Below are positions 43,247 through 51,888 of a DNA stretch of 64,000 nucleotides, one piece after another. The notes under the pieces are model-generated. The model saw only the letters and a program-made list of their open reading frames with translations. It was not told the DNA's origin and searched no databases. A program made the position numbers and the translations under genes. This DNA comes from Streptomyces sp. ICBB 8177 (GTDB taxonomy: Bacteria; Actinomycetota; Actinomycetes; Streptomycetales; Streptomycetaceae), in NCBI RefSeq assembly GCF_003144095.1, contig NZ_NSKH01000018.1:932743-996742 (forward strand). Direction: 5' to 3'. The stretch's first letter is position 1. Every line of letters begins with the position of its first letter.

Positions 43247-43281
43247 TTGCACAGGGCAATGGTCGGTATTGCATAATGCAA
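43247..43281. promoter_or_regulatory. Doubled palindromic operator between MarR and ClC genes
   Basis: TTGCATAATGCAA at 43269-43281 is a perfect 6+1+6 palindrome; TTGCACAGGGCAA at 43247-43259 is an imperfect copy. Their centres are 22 bases apart, two helical turns, so two dimers could sit on one face. CATAAT (43272-43277) inside the first is a good -10 and ends six bases before the clcA ATG, so binding would block transcription directly. Confidence 0.7.
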
Positions 43282-43283
43282 AT

Positions 43284-45119
43284 ATGACGAACACCGCCGA
43301 TCCCGCCTCCCCGCCCGCGATACCCGCCGGTGCGCCACGCGTCCGCCGAGGGCTTCCCCAGGCCCTGACGGCGCTGCGCGAGGCGAAGGGCGGCTTGCTG
43401 GTCCTGGCGCTGGTGGTCGGCGCGGGCGCCGGTCTCGGCGCGATCGCGTTCCGCTGGCTGATCAAGACCTTCACCCTGCTGCTGTCCGGCCACGCGGACT
43501 ACTCCGCCGCCGGTCACGCGGCCAACCCGCACGTGCCGGGGCTCGGCCGGTGGTTCGTGCTGCTCGCGCCGGTGCTCGCGGGTCTGGTGTACGGGCCGCT
43601 GGTGCACCGGTTCGCCAAGGAGGCGCGGGGGCACGGTGTGCCCGAGGTGATGTTCGCGGTGGCCCGGCGCGGCGGCCGGATCGCGCCGCAGGTCGCGGTC
43701 GTGAAGTCGCTGGCGTCCGCGTTGTGCATCGGCGGCGGCGGGTCCGTCGGCCGGGAGGGGCCGATCGTGCAGATCGGCTCCGCGCTCGGCTCCACGCTGG
43801 GGCGGATCGTGCGGATCGCCGAGGACCGGATGCGGGTGCTGGTCGCGTGCGGCGCGGCCGGTGGGATCGCGGCCACCTTCAACGCCCCGCTGGCAGGCGT
43901 GTTCTTCGCGATGGAGCTGATCCTGCGGGACTTCACCGCCGAGTCCTTCGGCATTGTCGTGCTGGCGTCGGTCACCTCCTCGGTCATCGGCCGCGCCGCC
44001 TTCGGCAACACGCCCTTCCTCCACCTGCCGCCGTTCGCCGTGCACCACGTCTCGGAGTACCTGCTGTTCGCCGCTCTTGGGCTGCTGGCCGGTGCGGTGG
44101 GCGTCGGGTTCACCCGGATCCTGTACTGGGTGGAGGACGCCTGCGACTGGGCCTGGCGGGGGCCGGAGTGGGCGCGGCCCGCCGTGGGCGGGGTGCTGCT
44201 CGGCGTGCTGCTGCTGGTGCTGCCGCAGATGTACGGGGTCGGCTACCCGGTGCTGGAGAACGCGGTCAGCGGCAAGTACGTGATCGGCTTCCTGCTGGTG
44301 CTGCTGGTCGGCAAGATCGTGGCGACCAGTCTGACCATCGGCATCGGGGGCTCGGGCGGGGTGTTCGCGCCGTCCCTGTTCATGGGCGCGATGCTCGGCG
44401 CCGGCTACGGTGCCGCGTTGCAGCACCTCGCGCCGGGGATCGCGGGACCGGTGGGCGCGTACGGGCTGATCGGGATGGGCGCGGTGTTCGCCGGCGCGGC
44501 CCGGGCGCCGATCACCGCCGTGATCATCATGTTCGAGCTGACCGGTGAGTACTCGATCATCCTGCCGCTGATGGCCGCGATCGTGCTCGCCACGGGGGTG
44601 AGCCGCTGGCTGTCGAACGACACGATCTACACCCTGAAACTGCGCCGCCGGGGGATCGACCTCGACGAGCAGCCCGCGCACGCGCCGCTGGCCGGGGTCA
44701 CCGTCGAGGCGGTGATGGAGCCGGTCCCGCGTCCGCTGGCCGGTGCCATGCCGCTGGCGGACGCCGTGGACGCGCTGGTGCGCTCGCCGCACGGCGTGCT
44801 GCCCGTCGTCACCGACGGCGACACCTACCTGGGCACCGCCACCGCCAGAACGGCCGCCGAGACCCTCGCGGGCGAGACCGGCACGGCGGCGCCGGTGAGT
44901 TCGATCACCCACCTGCCCAAGCCGGTGGGTGCGGCGACCGACCTGTCCGACGCGCTGGACGCCCTCGTCACCGCGGACGGGGCCGGCCTGCCGGTGCTGG
45001 ACGAGACGGGCTCCCGGCTCATCGGCTGGGTCACCCACCAGAGCATCCTCACCGCGATGCACCGCGGCCCGGAGTCAGGAGCGGCGGCGCGGCCGAAGGC
45101 GGCACCGGACCCGGCATGA
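43284..45119 (+). CDS. clcA: ClC-type chloride/proton antiporter with CBS domains
   Basis: A 611-residue ClC protein. Selectivity-filter and gating motifs are present: GSVGREGPIVQIG with the gating Glu, and GIGGSGGVFAPSLFMGAMLG. About ten to twelve membrane helices cover residues 25-440. The C-terminus has two CBS-like units (SPHGVLPVVTDGDTYLGT and AGLPVLDETGSRLIGWVT), which often bind nucleotides. It exchanges chloride for protons and may serve acid resistance or charge balance. ATG 43284 is six bases from a -10 box, so the message is probably leaderless. It is divergent from, and probably repressed by, the MarR protein. Confidence 0.92.
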   Translation: MTNTADPASPPAIPAGAPRVRRGLPQALTALREAKGGLLVLALVVGAGAGLGAIAFRWLIKTFTLLLSGHADYSAAGHAANPHVPGLGRWFVLLAPVLAGLVYGPLVHRFAKEARGHGVPEVMFAVARRGGRIAPQVAVVKSLASALCIGGGGSVGREGPIVQIGSALGSTLGRIVRIAEDRMRVLVACGAAGGIAATFNAPLAGVFFAMELILRDFTAESFGIVVLASVTSSVIGRAAFGNTPFLHLPPFAVHHVSEYLLFAALGLLAGAVGVGFTRILYWVEDACDWAWRGPEWARPAVGGVLLGVLLLVLPQMYGVGYPVLENAVSGKYVIGFLLVLLVGKIVATSLTIGIGGSGGVFAPSLFMGAMLGAGYGAALQHLAPGIAGPVGAYGLIGMGAVFAGAARAPITAVIIMFELTGEYSIILPLMAAIVLATGVSRWLSNDTIYTLKLRRRGIDLDEQPAHAPLAGVTVEAVMEPVPRPLAGAMPLADAVDALVRSPHGVLPVVTDGDTYLGTATARTAAETLAGETGTAAPVSSITHLPKPVGAATDLSDALDALVTADGAGLPVLDETGSRLIGWVTHQSILTAMHRGPESGAAARPKAAPDPA

Positions 45120-45204
45120 CGCCGGGCGGCGCCAACGGCCGTGCGCGCGACCGGCGTTGCGCCGCGCGTCACGGCTGTGGTTCCGCCTCCGAACCCTTGC
45201 CCTG

Positions 45205-45220
45205 ATTGGTCTGCTCCAAT
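45205..45220. promoter_or_regulatory. Inverted repeat upstream of the GH64 glucanase
   Basis: ATTGG-TCTGCT-CCAAT is a 5+6+5 perfect inverted repeat in an AT-richer patch about 90 bases before the glucanase start. TGGTCTGCTCCA shares nine of twelve positions with the TGGTCTAGACCA pattern of DasR sites, too weak for a firm call, but it is a likely regulator site for a secreted hydrolase. Confidence 0.4.
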
Positions 45221-45310
45221 TAACGTCACGACCGCACAGAAGCCGGCAGAACCCATCCCCCCACCCCGTGTTCTGTCCCGATCCTCCCATCCCCCCTTAT
45301 GGAGGACTGC

Positions 45311-46981
45311 GTGGTCTCCCGACGTTCCTTCCTGACGGCGGCCGGCGCCACGGCGACCGCCGCCGCCCTGTCGCCCTTCTCCCCGCTGTCGCCCTTCACG
45401 CGCGGCGCGACCGCGGCCGGTGCCTCGCTGCCGGTGTCGCTCGTGAACAACTCCGACAGCGACACCGTCTACGCGTACATCAGCGGCTCGGACAGCAGCG
45501 GCTGGCCCGTCTTCGTCTCCGCGGACGGCACCGTCAACCGGCTGCCGAACCCCTCCTCGACGGTGACGCCCATCGCCGACTACTCCATACCGCTCGGTGC
45601 CTCCGGCTCGGCCGCCACCAAGGTGACGCTCACGGACTACGTCATCGGCGGCCGCGTCTGGTTCTCCGTCGGCCAGAAGATCCAGTTCTTCGTCAACCCC
45701 GGCTCCCCGCCCGGCCTCGTGCAGCCCGGGTTCGTCAGCTCCGACCCCAACTGGCAGACGCACTGGACGTTCTGCGAGTTCACGTACAACAGCGCCAACC
45801 TGTACGCGAACATCTCCTACGTCGACATGGTGACGCTGCCGGTCTCCATGGCCAGCACCGGCAGCGCGGGCAACCAGTCGGTCAGCCCGCTGCCCGACGG
45901 CGCGCTCGCCTCCATCGCCTCCGGCCTGAAGTCCCAGCACGCCTCCGACGGCGCCCCCTGGGACCAGCTGGTGGCCACCGACTCCTCCGGCGCGGTCCTG
46001 CGCGTCCTGGCGCCCAGCCACTCGCCGGTGGACTTCGGCGGCTACTGGGACGACTACCTCGACCAGGTCTGGAGCCACTACGCGAGCACCACGCTGACCG
46101 TCAACGGCCAGGGCAGCATCGGCTCCTACTCCGGCACCGTCCAGGGCGACGCCATCGTCTTCTCCGGCCTGAACGACGACGGGGTGCCGTTCACCAAGCC
46201 CAGCGCCGCCGACATCTTCGGCTGCGCCAGCGGGCCGCTGTACAACTCCGGCTCCGACGCGCGCGGCGCGGTCGCCGCCCGCCTCGCCGCCGCGCTCAAC
46301 CGCAGCACCCTGCTGGTGTCCGGCGGCGAGAACCAGCCCGACGGGATCACGCCCGCGCAGTACTACCAGAACGCGACCACCAACCACTACGCGCGGCTGG
46401 TCCACCAGTACGCCAGCATCGGCTACGCGTTCCCCTACGACGATGTCGGCCCCACCGGTGCCGCGCCCGTCGACGGCCACCTCCAGGACCCGGCGCCCAC
46501 CTCCTGGACGATCGCGCTCGGTTCAGGCGCCGGGGGCGGCGGCAACAATGGTGGCGGGGGAGGCGGGACGACCAGCGCCTACACCACCATCCAGGCAGAG
46601 TCGTACACCGCGCAGAGCGGCACCGGCACCGAGGCCTGCTCCGACTCCGGCGGCGGCTCCGACGTCGGCTGGATCTCGGCCGGCGACTGGCTCAAGTACG
46701 CGTCGGTGGACTTCGGTTCGAGCTCGCCGAACCAGTTCACCGCCCGCCTCGCCTCCGGAGCGGGCTCGGGGGTCAGCGGCGCGATACAGGTCCGCCTCGA
46801 CAGCACCACCGGCACGAAGATCGCGGAGATCGACTTCGCCAACAACGGCGGCTGGCAGTCCTGGCAGACCGTGCCCGCCAACATCGTGGCCCCGGCCACC
46901 GGCGTCCACGACCTCTACCTGGTGTTCGCGGGCAGCAGTTCGGACTTCGTGAACGTCAACTGGTTCGCGTTCACCCACTGA
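45311..46981 (+). CDS. Secreted GH64 endo-beta-1,3-glucanase with C-terminal CBM6
   Basis: From GTG 45311 (GGAGGAC just upstream) this is 556 residues. The N-terminus SRRSFLTAAGATATAAAL is a twin-arginine signal peptide. Residues about 40-400 fit the thaumatin-like GH64 family of laminaripentaose-producing glucanases (PVSLVNNSDSDTVYAYISG, WFSVGQKIQFFVNPG, PLPDGALASIASGLKSQ, YAFPYDDVG). A Gly/Asn linker (GGGGNNGGGGGG) joins a CBM6-type module at about 430-556 (IQAESYTAQSGTGTE, DVGWISAGDWLKYASVDFG). It would cut fungal or plant beta-1,3-glucan outside the cell. A hairpin terminator follows. Confidence 0.88.
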   Translation: MVSRRSFLTAAGATATAAALSPFSPLSPFTRGATAAGASLPVSLVNNSDSDTVYAYISGSDSSGWPVFVSADGTVNRLPNPSSTVTPIADYSIPLGASGSAATKVTLTDYVIGGRVWFSVGQKIQFFVNPGSPPGLVQPGFVSSDPNWQTHWTFCEFTYNSANLYANISYVDMVTLPVSMASTGSAGNQSVSPLPDGALASIASGLKSQHASDGAPWDQLVATDSSGAVLRVLAPSHSPVDFGGYWDDYLDQVWSHYASTTLTVNGQGSIGSYSGTVQGDAIVFSGLNDDGVPFTKPSAADIFGCASGPLYNSGSDARGAVAARLAAALNRSTLLVSGGENQPDGITPAQYYQNATTNHYARLVHQYASIGYAFPYDDVGPTGAAPVDGHLQDPAPTSWTIALGSGAGGGGNNGGGGGGTTSAYTTIQAESYTAQSGTGTEACSDSGGGSDVGWISAGDWLKYASVDFGSSSPNQFTARLASGAGSGVSGAIQVRLDSTTGTKIAEIDFANNGGWQSWQTVPANIVAPATGVHDLYLVFAGSSSDFVNVNWFAFTH

Positions 46982-47008
46982 TCCGTCCCCGCCGCCAGGG
47001 AACGGACC

Positions 47009-47040
47009 GGCGCCGGCGCCTCGTTCGGGGCACCGGCGCC
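47009..47040 (+). terminator. Terminator after the glucanase gene
   Basis: GGCGCCGGCGCC (47009-47020) pairs, with one mismatch, with GGCACCGGCGCC (47029-47040) around an eight-base loop; TT follows. Confidence 0.65.
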
Positions 47041-47182
47041 TTGGCGTGCGAACGCGAGCGGTCGGAACGTCGCTCAGGGCCCGCGCCTCGGGCGAGGGCG
47101 CCCAGGGGTGATGGCCGGCCAGGCAGGCGTCGAGGGACGGCGCGTCGGCGAGGTGGCCGCTGCCGGAGCGCGGCCGCGTCGG

Positions 47183-47494
47183 TCAGGCCTGGCCGGTCTC
47201 GAAGCGGGCGATCTTGTCACCCCGGACCTCGAAGCGCCAGGCGGTGCGCATGGAACCCCAGCGGCTGTTGGTGTAGTCGGCCACCAGCGAACGGCCGCCG
47301 TCCGACACCGATTCGACGTCCATCCGGCCGTCGCTGCCGAAGGCCTCGCTGTCGATCCACTGCCGCAGGTCGCGCTCGTCGCCGTCGTCGCTCATCGTCG
47401 CGTCGTCGGTGAGCAGGGCGAACAAGCCCTGCTGATCACCGGAGTCGAGGGCGTCGACGAACTTCGCCACGACCGGGTCCAACGCGTTGGTCAT
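47183..47494 (-). CDS. SnoaL/NTF2-like small protein
   Basis: A 103-residue protein reading MTNALDPVVAKFVDALDSGD, LFALLTDDATMSDDGDERDL and ending WRFEVRGDKIARFETGQA. The helix start, the DDATMSDDG turn and the terminal beta strands fit the SnoaL/NTF2 cone fold used by small enzymes and ligand binders. No catalytic residues can be assigned. GGGAG lies before the ATG. It is 88 bases downstream of the secreted SH3-like gene on the same strand; they may share a transcript. Function unknown. Confidence 0.65.
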   Translation of the reverse strand: MTNALDPVVAKFVDALDSGDQQGLFALLTDDATMSDDGDERDLRQWIDSEAFGSDGRMDVESVSDGGRSLVADYTNSRWGSMRTAWRFEVRGDKIARFETGQA

Positions 47495-47582
47495 CGAGTC
47501 TCCCGAAAGCGTCTGCCGGGGGAAGGGAGGCTGCCGACGGGCCCGGGTGCCGGGTGGGGCTCGTGCGCCCGGGCCCTCGCTG

Positions 47583-47984
47583 TCAGCCCAGCGGGCCCTG
47601 CTCGACCGAGGTCATCTCCTTCCAGGTCAGGCGGGGACGGGACGGGCAGAACGGCACCGTGCCGGTGTTGCGCACGTAGCGCGCGGCGACCCAGGCGACG
47701 CGGCCGTGAACGCGGTCGCGCAGCTGGTACCACAGGTCGTTGCCGTCGACCCGCTGGCCGTGGACCTTGCAGCGCAGGCCGACCTGGGCGTGGTACGGCA
47801 GGGCGCCGAGGCGGGCCGCGCTCGTGCTGGGCAGCTCCCGCTCGACGACCCCGCTGGGGCTGATCACCGTGCCGTACGGCTGCGGCGGGGCGGCGAGCGC
47901 CGGGGTCGCGGTCAGCAGGGAACCGGCTAGGGCCACCGTCGCCGTGGCGACCGCCGCGAACCGGCGGCTGGAAGTGAACGCCAT
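47583..47984 (-). CDS. Secreted SH3-like protein
   Basis: A 133-residue protein with a clear Sec signal peptide (RRFAAVATATVALAGSLL, cleavage after PALA-A). The mature part reads GTVISPSGVVERELPSTSAA, RLGALPYHAQVGLRCKVHGQ, DLWYQLRDRVHGRVAWVAAR, matching bacterial SH3 (SH3_3-type) domains, which bind peptidoglycan or other surface partners; two cysteines could form a disulfide. GAGGAGG precedes the ATG. A perfect palindrome lies 39 bases upstream of the start, a possible operator. Function is inferred only from fold. Confidence 0.8.
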   Translation of the reverse strand: MAFTSSRRFAAVATATVALAGSLLTATPALAAPPQPYGTVISPSGVVERELPSTSAARLGALPYHAQVGLRCKVHGQRVDGNDLWYQLRDRVHGRVAWVAARYVRNTGTVPFCPSRPRLTWKEMTSVEQGPLG

Positions 47985-48022
47985 CGAGAAGACCTCCTCT
48001 GGTGAGGAACAGGACGAGAGGT

Positions 48023-48038
48023 GTTGTCCTGGGACAAC
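48023..48038. promoter_or_regulatory. Perfect palindrome upstream of the SH3-like gene
   Basis: GTTGTCC-TG-GGACAAC has seven-base perfect arms. It lies between the gene at 47583-47984 (read leftward) and the end of the NuoF-like gene, where a promoter of the former is expected. Confidence 0.5.
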
Positions 48039-48200
48039 GCATCCTCAACGAGGCGCTACGACGGAGGTTGTGGCGATTCGCCCGGATGGCCCAGCGCCCG
48101 TGCGGGGCGTGCGCCGTGCGCGGTGGCCGCGTTCACCCCGGCGGCCACCGCGCACCGGGCAGCACGCCGCGCCGCCGGACCGCGCGCCCCCCTCACCGCG

Positions 48201-49706
48201 TCAGTGCTCCTCCAGCCGCAGCGCCAGCGCCGGGCAGCGGCGGATCGCGCGCAGCGCCTGGGTCTTCAGGTGGGCCGGCAGCGCCATGTTGGCCAGCGCC
48301 GGGTAGCCGTCCGGATCGAGCCTGATGACCTCCGGAAGGATGTCCGCGCACAGGCCGTGCCCGTCGCAGAGCGTCCAGTCGACCATCAACTGCTCGGTCG
48401 GCTCCTCGCGCGGCAGCGGCAGCACCCCGGTCACCGGGCGCCCGCAGCCGCCGCCCAGCACGTGCGCCGCCAGGTCGTCGGTGAAGACGGCGAGCGCGGA
48501 GCGCACGAAGCGGGAGGTGCCGTCCGGATGCGAGCAGGCACCGCGCCTGCGGACGGTCTGCGCGACCCGCCGCAACGCCTCCAGCGCGGCCTGCCCGCCG
48601 CCCCCGAGCACCTCCGACAGCGCGGCGGCGACGCTCGGCAGGCCCAGGCGGCACGGACCGCACTGGGCCGCCGACTCCGCCGCCAGCCACTGGGCGACCC
48701 GCAACGTCTCGCCCAGCGGGCACAGTTCGGGGGACAGCGGTGCCACCCCGCCCGCGCCGAGCGTCGCGCCGTGCGCGTTCATCCCGGCCCGGGACACCGC
48801 GGCGACCGACGCCGCGCTGGGGTCGAGCCAGCCGCCGTGGTAGCCGCCGACCAGCACCCCCTGCCCGATCCCCGAGCCGCAGGCGTGCAGCACGTAGCTG
48901 AGCGGCACCCCGCTGGGCACCTCGACCAGCATCGGACGCGGCACGGAACCGGTCACCGTCAGCAGTACCGTCCCGGGCTCCTCCGGCGTACCCGCGTGGG
49001 CGTAGCGGGCGGCGCCCAGGCGCGCGGCGACGGCGAGTTGGGCGTACGTCTCGGTGTTGGACAGCAGCGTGGGCAGGCCGTCGACGCCGGACTCGCTGGC
49101 GTGCGTGCGGCGGCCCGCTGGCAGCGGCACCTCGTCGTTGGCGCCGCGGATGATGGAACTGGCCTCGCCCGAAACGAAGCGCTCCGGCATGCGCAGCACC
49201 TGCGCCCGCAACGTGCGACCGCGCCGGTCGTCCAGGCCGCGTTCCTCCAACGCGGCCCGTACGGAGGCCTCCAGCGGGTCGCGGGTGACCGCGACGATCA
49301 GGCGTTCCGCGCCGAGGGCCTCGGCGACGAGCAGCGCGCCGTCCAGCACCAGGTGCGGCGACCGGGTCAGCAGCGCGGTGTCCTTGCGGCAGGCGGGCTC
49401 GCCCTCGCAGCCGTTGACGACGACGGCCGTACGGCACGAGCGCGCCCGCGCGGCGGTGGCCACCGCGCGCAGCTTGCGGGCGAACGGGAAGGCGGCGCCG
49501 CCGCGACCGCGCAGGTCGATCGACTCGGCGAGCGTCTCGACCTCGGCCGCCGGAAGCAGCGGCAGCGTGCCGTGCACGGAGTGGTGGGTGGCCAGGTCGA
49601 GCCGCGAGGCGATGTCGAACCCGGCGGTCAGCCGGGGCACTCCGAGGGTGTGCACGGCGAGCGGCGCGTCGGGCGGAGGGGTGGAGGTCCGTGCGGGCAG
49701 GTTCAC
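48201..49706 (-). CDS. NuoF-like NADH dehydrogenase flavoprotein with fused ferredoxin domain
   Basis: From GTG 49706 this is 501 residues. The FMN/NADH region resembles NuoF: RGRGGAAFPFARKLRAV near residue 65, GCEGEPACRKDTALL, and GEASSIIRG followed by GLPTLLSNTETYAQLA. An SLBB-like stretch follows (LVEVPSGVPLSYVLHACG). The iron-sulfur motif reads ESAAQCGPCRLG and GACSHPDG, so the first of the four NuoF N3 cysteines is Ala. The last 60 residues form a ferredoxin-like domain (LCDGHGLCADILPEV, RRCPALAL). It would take electrons from NADH (or supply them) and pass them through FMN and clusters to the heme-b membrane protein encoded just upstream, whose stop overlaps this start (GTGA). The overall pathway is unknown. 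Confidence 0.82.
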   Translation of the reverse strand: MNLPARTSTPPPDAPLAVHTLGVPRLTAGFDIASRLDLATHHSVHGTLPLLPAAEVETLAESIDLRGRGGAAFPFARKLRAVATAARARSCRTAVVVNGCEGEPACRKDTALLTRSPHLVLDGALLVAEALGAERLIVAVTRDPLEASVRAALEERGLDDRRGRTLRAQVLRMPERFVSGEASSIIRGANDEVPLPAGRRTHASESGVDGLPTLLSNTETYAQLAVAARLGAARYAHAGTPEEPGTVLLTVTGSVPRPMLVEVPSGVPLSYVLHACGSGIGQGVLVGGYHGGWLDPSAASVAAVSRAGMNAHGATLGAGGVAPLSPELCPLGETLRVAQWLAAESAAQCGPCRLGLPSVAAALSEVLGGGGQAALEALRRVAQTVRRRGACSHPDGTSRFVRSALAVFTDDLAAHVLGGGCGRPVTGVLPLPREEPTEQLMVDWTLCDGHGLCADILPEVIRLDPDGYPALANMALPAHLKTQALRAIRRCPALALRLEEH

Positions 49707-51460
49707 CGGTGGCCTTCGCTGTGGGGGAGGGGGTCGCTCGCGGGCGTGGCGGCGGAGGGCTGGTGCGTGGCGTCGCTCCACGGCTCGCCGCCGCGCGGGC
49801 CGGCGCCCGACGGGGCGCTCCAGGGCTCGCCCGGCCGGGGCCCGGCGCTCCACGGGTCGGCGTGGGCGGCGCGCGCGTCGGGAGCCTCCTGGGGTTCCGC
49901 GGTGTGGCCGAACGCCTGTGGCTCGTCGAGGCCGTAGGCGTGCCGGGTCTCGTGCGCCGGGGCGGGCTCGTGGACCCCGTACGGGTCCGTGGCGTAGGCG
50001 GAGGCGGGTGCCGGGTGAGGGGCGTGGCCGATGCCGGGGGCGGGAACCTCCGTCAGCCCCGTGCCGGGGAGGCTCTCCGCGCCGTGCGCGCCGTGAGCGC
50101 TGTGCGCGCCGTAGGCGCCCTGATCGGCGCCGAACGGGTCCGGGGCCGCGGGGGCGTGCGCCGCCCGGCCGAAGGAGCCTGCGGGCCCGCTGTACCCGGG
50201 GGCCTGGCCGGTCAGGTCGTCGGCGGCCGTGCGCGCGCCGGGTATGCCGCCGCCGGGTATGCCGCCGCCGAGCCCCGCACCGCCGGTCAGGCCGGAACCG
50301 AGTCCCGCCCCGGCTGACAGGCCCGCGCCCGCGGCCTGCCCGGCGTCCGGCGCGAGTCCCGTGCCCGCCGCGAGTCCCGCCGCCGCACCGGCCCTCGTTC
50401 CCCCGCCGCGCCCGCGGGCCCCGCGCCGCACTCCGCCCGCCGCGCGGCGTGCCCCCGCGCCCGCGCGATGGCGTACCGCCGCGAGCCCCCGCCCCGGGGC
50501 GCCCAGCCGGGACGGTCCCGCCGAACGTCCCGCGTCAGCGGTGCGGCAGACCGCGGGCCGGTCCATCACGGCGCCGTCGCGCACGTGCGTCCGCCAGCGG
50601 ACCACCAGCGCCACGCACACGCCGATGACGCACAGGATGTAGGAGGCGTTGACCCAGCCCGCCGCCGAGCGGCCCGCCTTGAGCCCGTGCAGCAGGCCGG
50701 TGAACCACGCCGGGTAGGCGCACGCGTGCAGCATCCGCCAGCGCCCGGCGTGCCCGCGTGCCGCGAACGCGCCGCGCAGCACTCCGGTGGCGACGGACAG
50801 GACCAGCAGGTAGCCGGCCACCACGCCGAGACCGATGAGGAACCGCTCGCGCCCTCCGCTGAACGGCACGAGAGCCGCCACGAGGGAGACGTGCGCCTCG
50901 CCGACCTTCACCGACACGTGCAGGATCAGGAAGCCGAACGCGGCCACGGCGGTGGCCCGGTGCAGCGCCTGCGTGGCGATGCGGTGGCGCGGGCCGAGCA
51001 GCGAGGTGCCGGTGCACATCAAGCCGTAGACGACCGTGGAGGTCAGCGAGACGAGGGTGAACACGCCCGCGCCGTAGTCGAGGAAGCGCCGCGGTCCCGA
51101 GCCCGTCGCCGGCACGAGGGCGAGCACCACGACGACGGCCGCGGTGACGGTGAGCAGCACGCCGGCGGGTATCCGGGAGGCGGCGGCCGGGCCGCCCGCG
51201 CCGGGCGTTCCGGCCGGCCCGAGCAGCCGGGCCGTCCACGGCGCGTACCGCTCCAGCGCTCTTAAGGGCGCAGTGGGGGAGTACCGCGAAGGCGGCGAGG
51301 AGGCCCCGGACTTCGTGGACGCCGACGGATTCGCGAACTGTGTGGACTTCACGAAAGAGGAGAACACCGCGAAAGCGGACCGCGGGGTGGATGTGGGGGA
51401 GGATGCGGACGAAGCGCGCCGCCGCCTGCCCCCGCCGCCGTGTTGAGGGTTGATGCGCAT
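49703..51460 (-). CDS. Ferric-reductase-like heme b membrane protein with long disordered tail
   Basis: A 585-residue protein. Six membrane helices lie between residues about 97 and 290. Histidines 167 (ALHRAT), 181 (LILHVSV), 245 (RMLHACAYP) and 258 (LLHGLKA) give the two His-x13-14-His pairs expected for two hemes of the ferric-reductase-like domain. Residues about 300-585 are Gly/Ala/Pro-rich and disordered, with GAGL repeats, GAHSAHGAHGAES and repeated EPWS units. It should carry electrons across the membrane to an unknown acceptor and is translationally coupled to the NuoF-like gene. CCGGAGA is eight bases before ATG 51460. No Rieske or c-type partner is seen. Confidence 0.82.
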   Translation of the reverse strand: MRINPQHGGGGRRRRASSASSPTSTPRSAFAVFSSFVKSTQFANPSASTKSGASSPPSRYSPTAPLRALERYAPWTARLLGPAGTPGAGGPAAASRIPAGVLLTVTAAVVVVLALVPATGSGPRRFLDYGAGVFTLVSLTSTVVYGLMCTGTSLLGPRHRIATQALHRATAVAAFGFLILHVSVKVGEAHVSLVAALVPFSGGRERFLIGLGVVAGYLLVLSVATGVLRGAFAARGHAGRWRMLHACAYPAWFTGLLHGLKAGRSAAGWVNASYILCVIGVCVALVVRWRTHVRDGAVMDRPAVCRTADAGRSAGPSRLGAPGRGLAAVRHRAGAGARRAAGGVRRGARGRGGGTRAGAAAGLAAGTGLAPDAGQAAGAGLSAGAGLGSGLTGGAGLGGGIPGGGIPGARTAADDLTGQAPGYSGPAGSFGRAAHAPAAPDPFGADQGAYGAHSAHGAHGAESLPGTGLTEVPAPGIGHAPHPAPASAYATDPYGVHEPAPAHETRHAYGLDEPQAFGHTAEPQEAPDARAAHADPWSAGPRPGEPWSAPSGAGPRGGEPWSDATHQPSAATPASDPLPHSEGHR

Positions 51461-51888
51461 GGTGGTTTTCTCCGGCAGCCGTTGGGGGATACGGGGGAGT
51501 TGATGGCTGACGCTAAGCCGCTACCGCAGGTATGGCACCAGGCTTGCCGCAACTGCGTTCGTGTGGGCCGTCACACTGCTAACGTCATGTCAATTGATGC
51601 TCTACGGAGCGGAGTTGACGTCCGTCGAACCGGGTGGCGGAACCTTTCCCCAGCGTCCTACCAGGGACCGTTCAGTACGGACGGGCCTGCGCCAACTTCT
51701 CAGCCATTACTTTCACTTGACCATTTCTTGAACGGATCATGTCCCTGACGTGGACAGATCAGCGACAGAGTTTCGCTTTGTGCGGAGGTACCTCACCGGT
51801 ATCCGGTGAACCCGCTCCGCGGTTCGCGACGCATCTCGACCAAGCGACGCGACGCATTTACGCGACGATCCGTTTCGCTGGGGGTTTC
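51461..51888. other. Divergent intergenic region ahead of the S53 peptidase
   Basis: 428 bases, AT-richer than average, with no gene. It includes the perfect palindrome TCAATTGA near 51590, and -35-like elements such as TTGACC near 51717. It must hold the promoters of both the flavocytochrome pair and the peptidase; I cannot assign them with confidence. Confidence 0.5.

Noticed and set aside
45205-45220. DasR site in front of the glucanase
   Set aside because: Only nine of twelve positions agree with the pattern I recall; kept as an unnamed inverted repeat.
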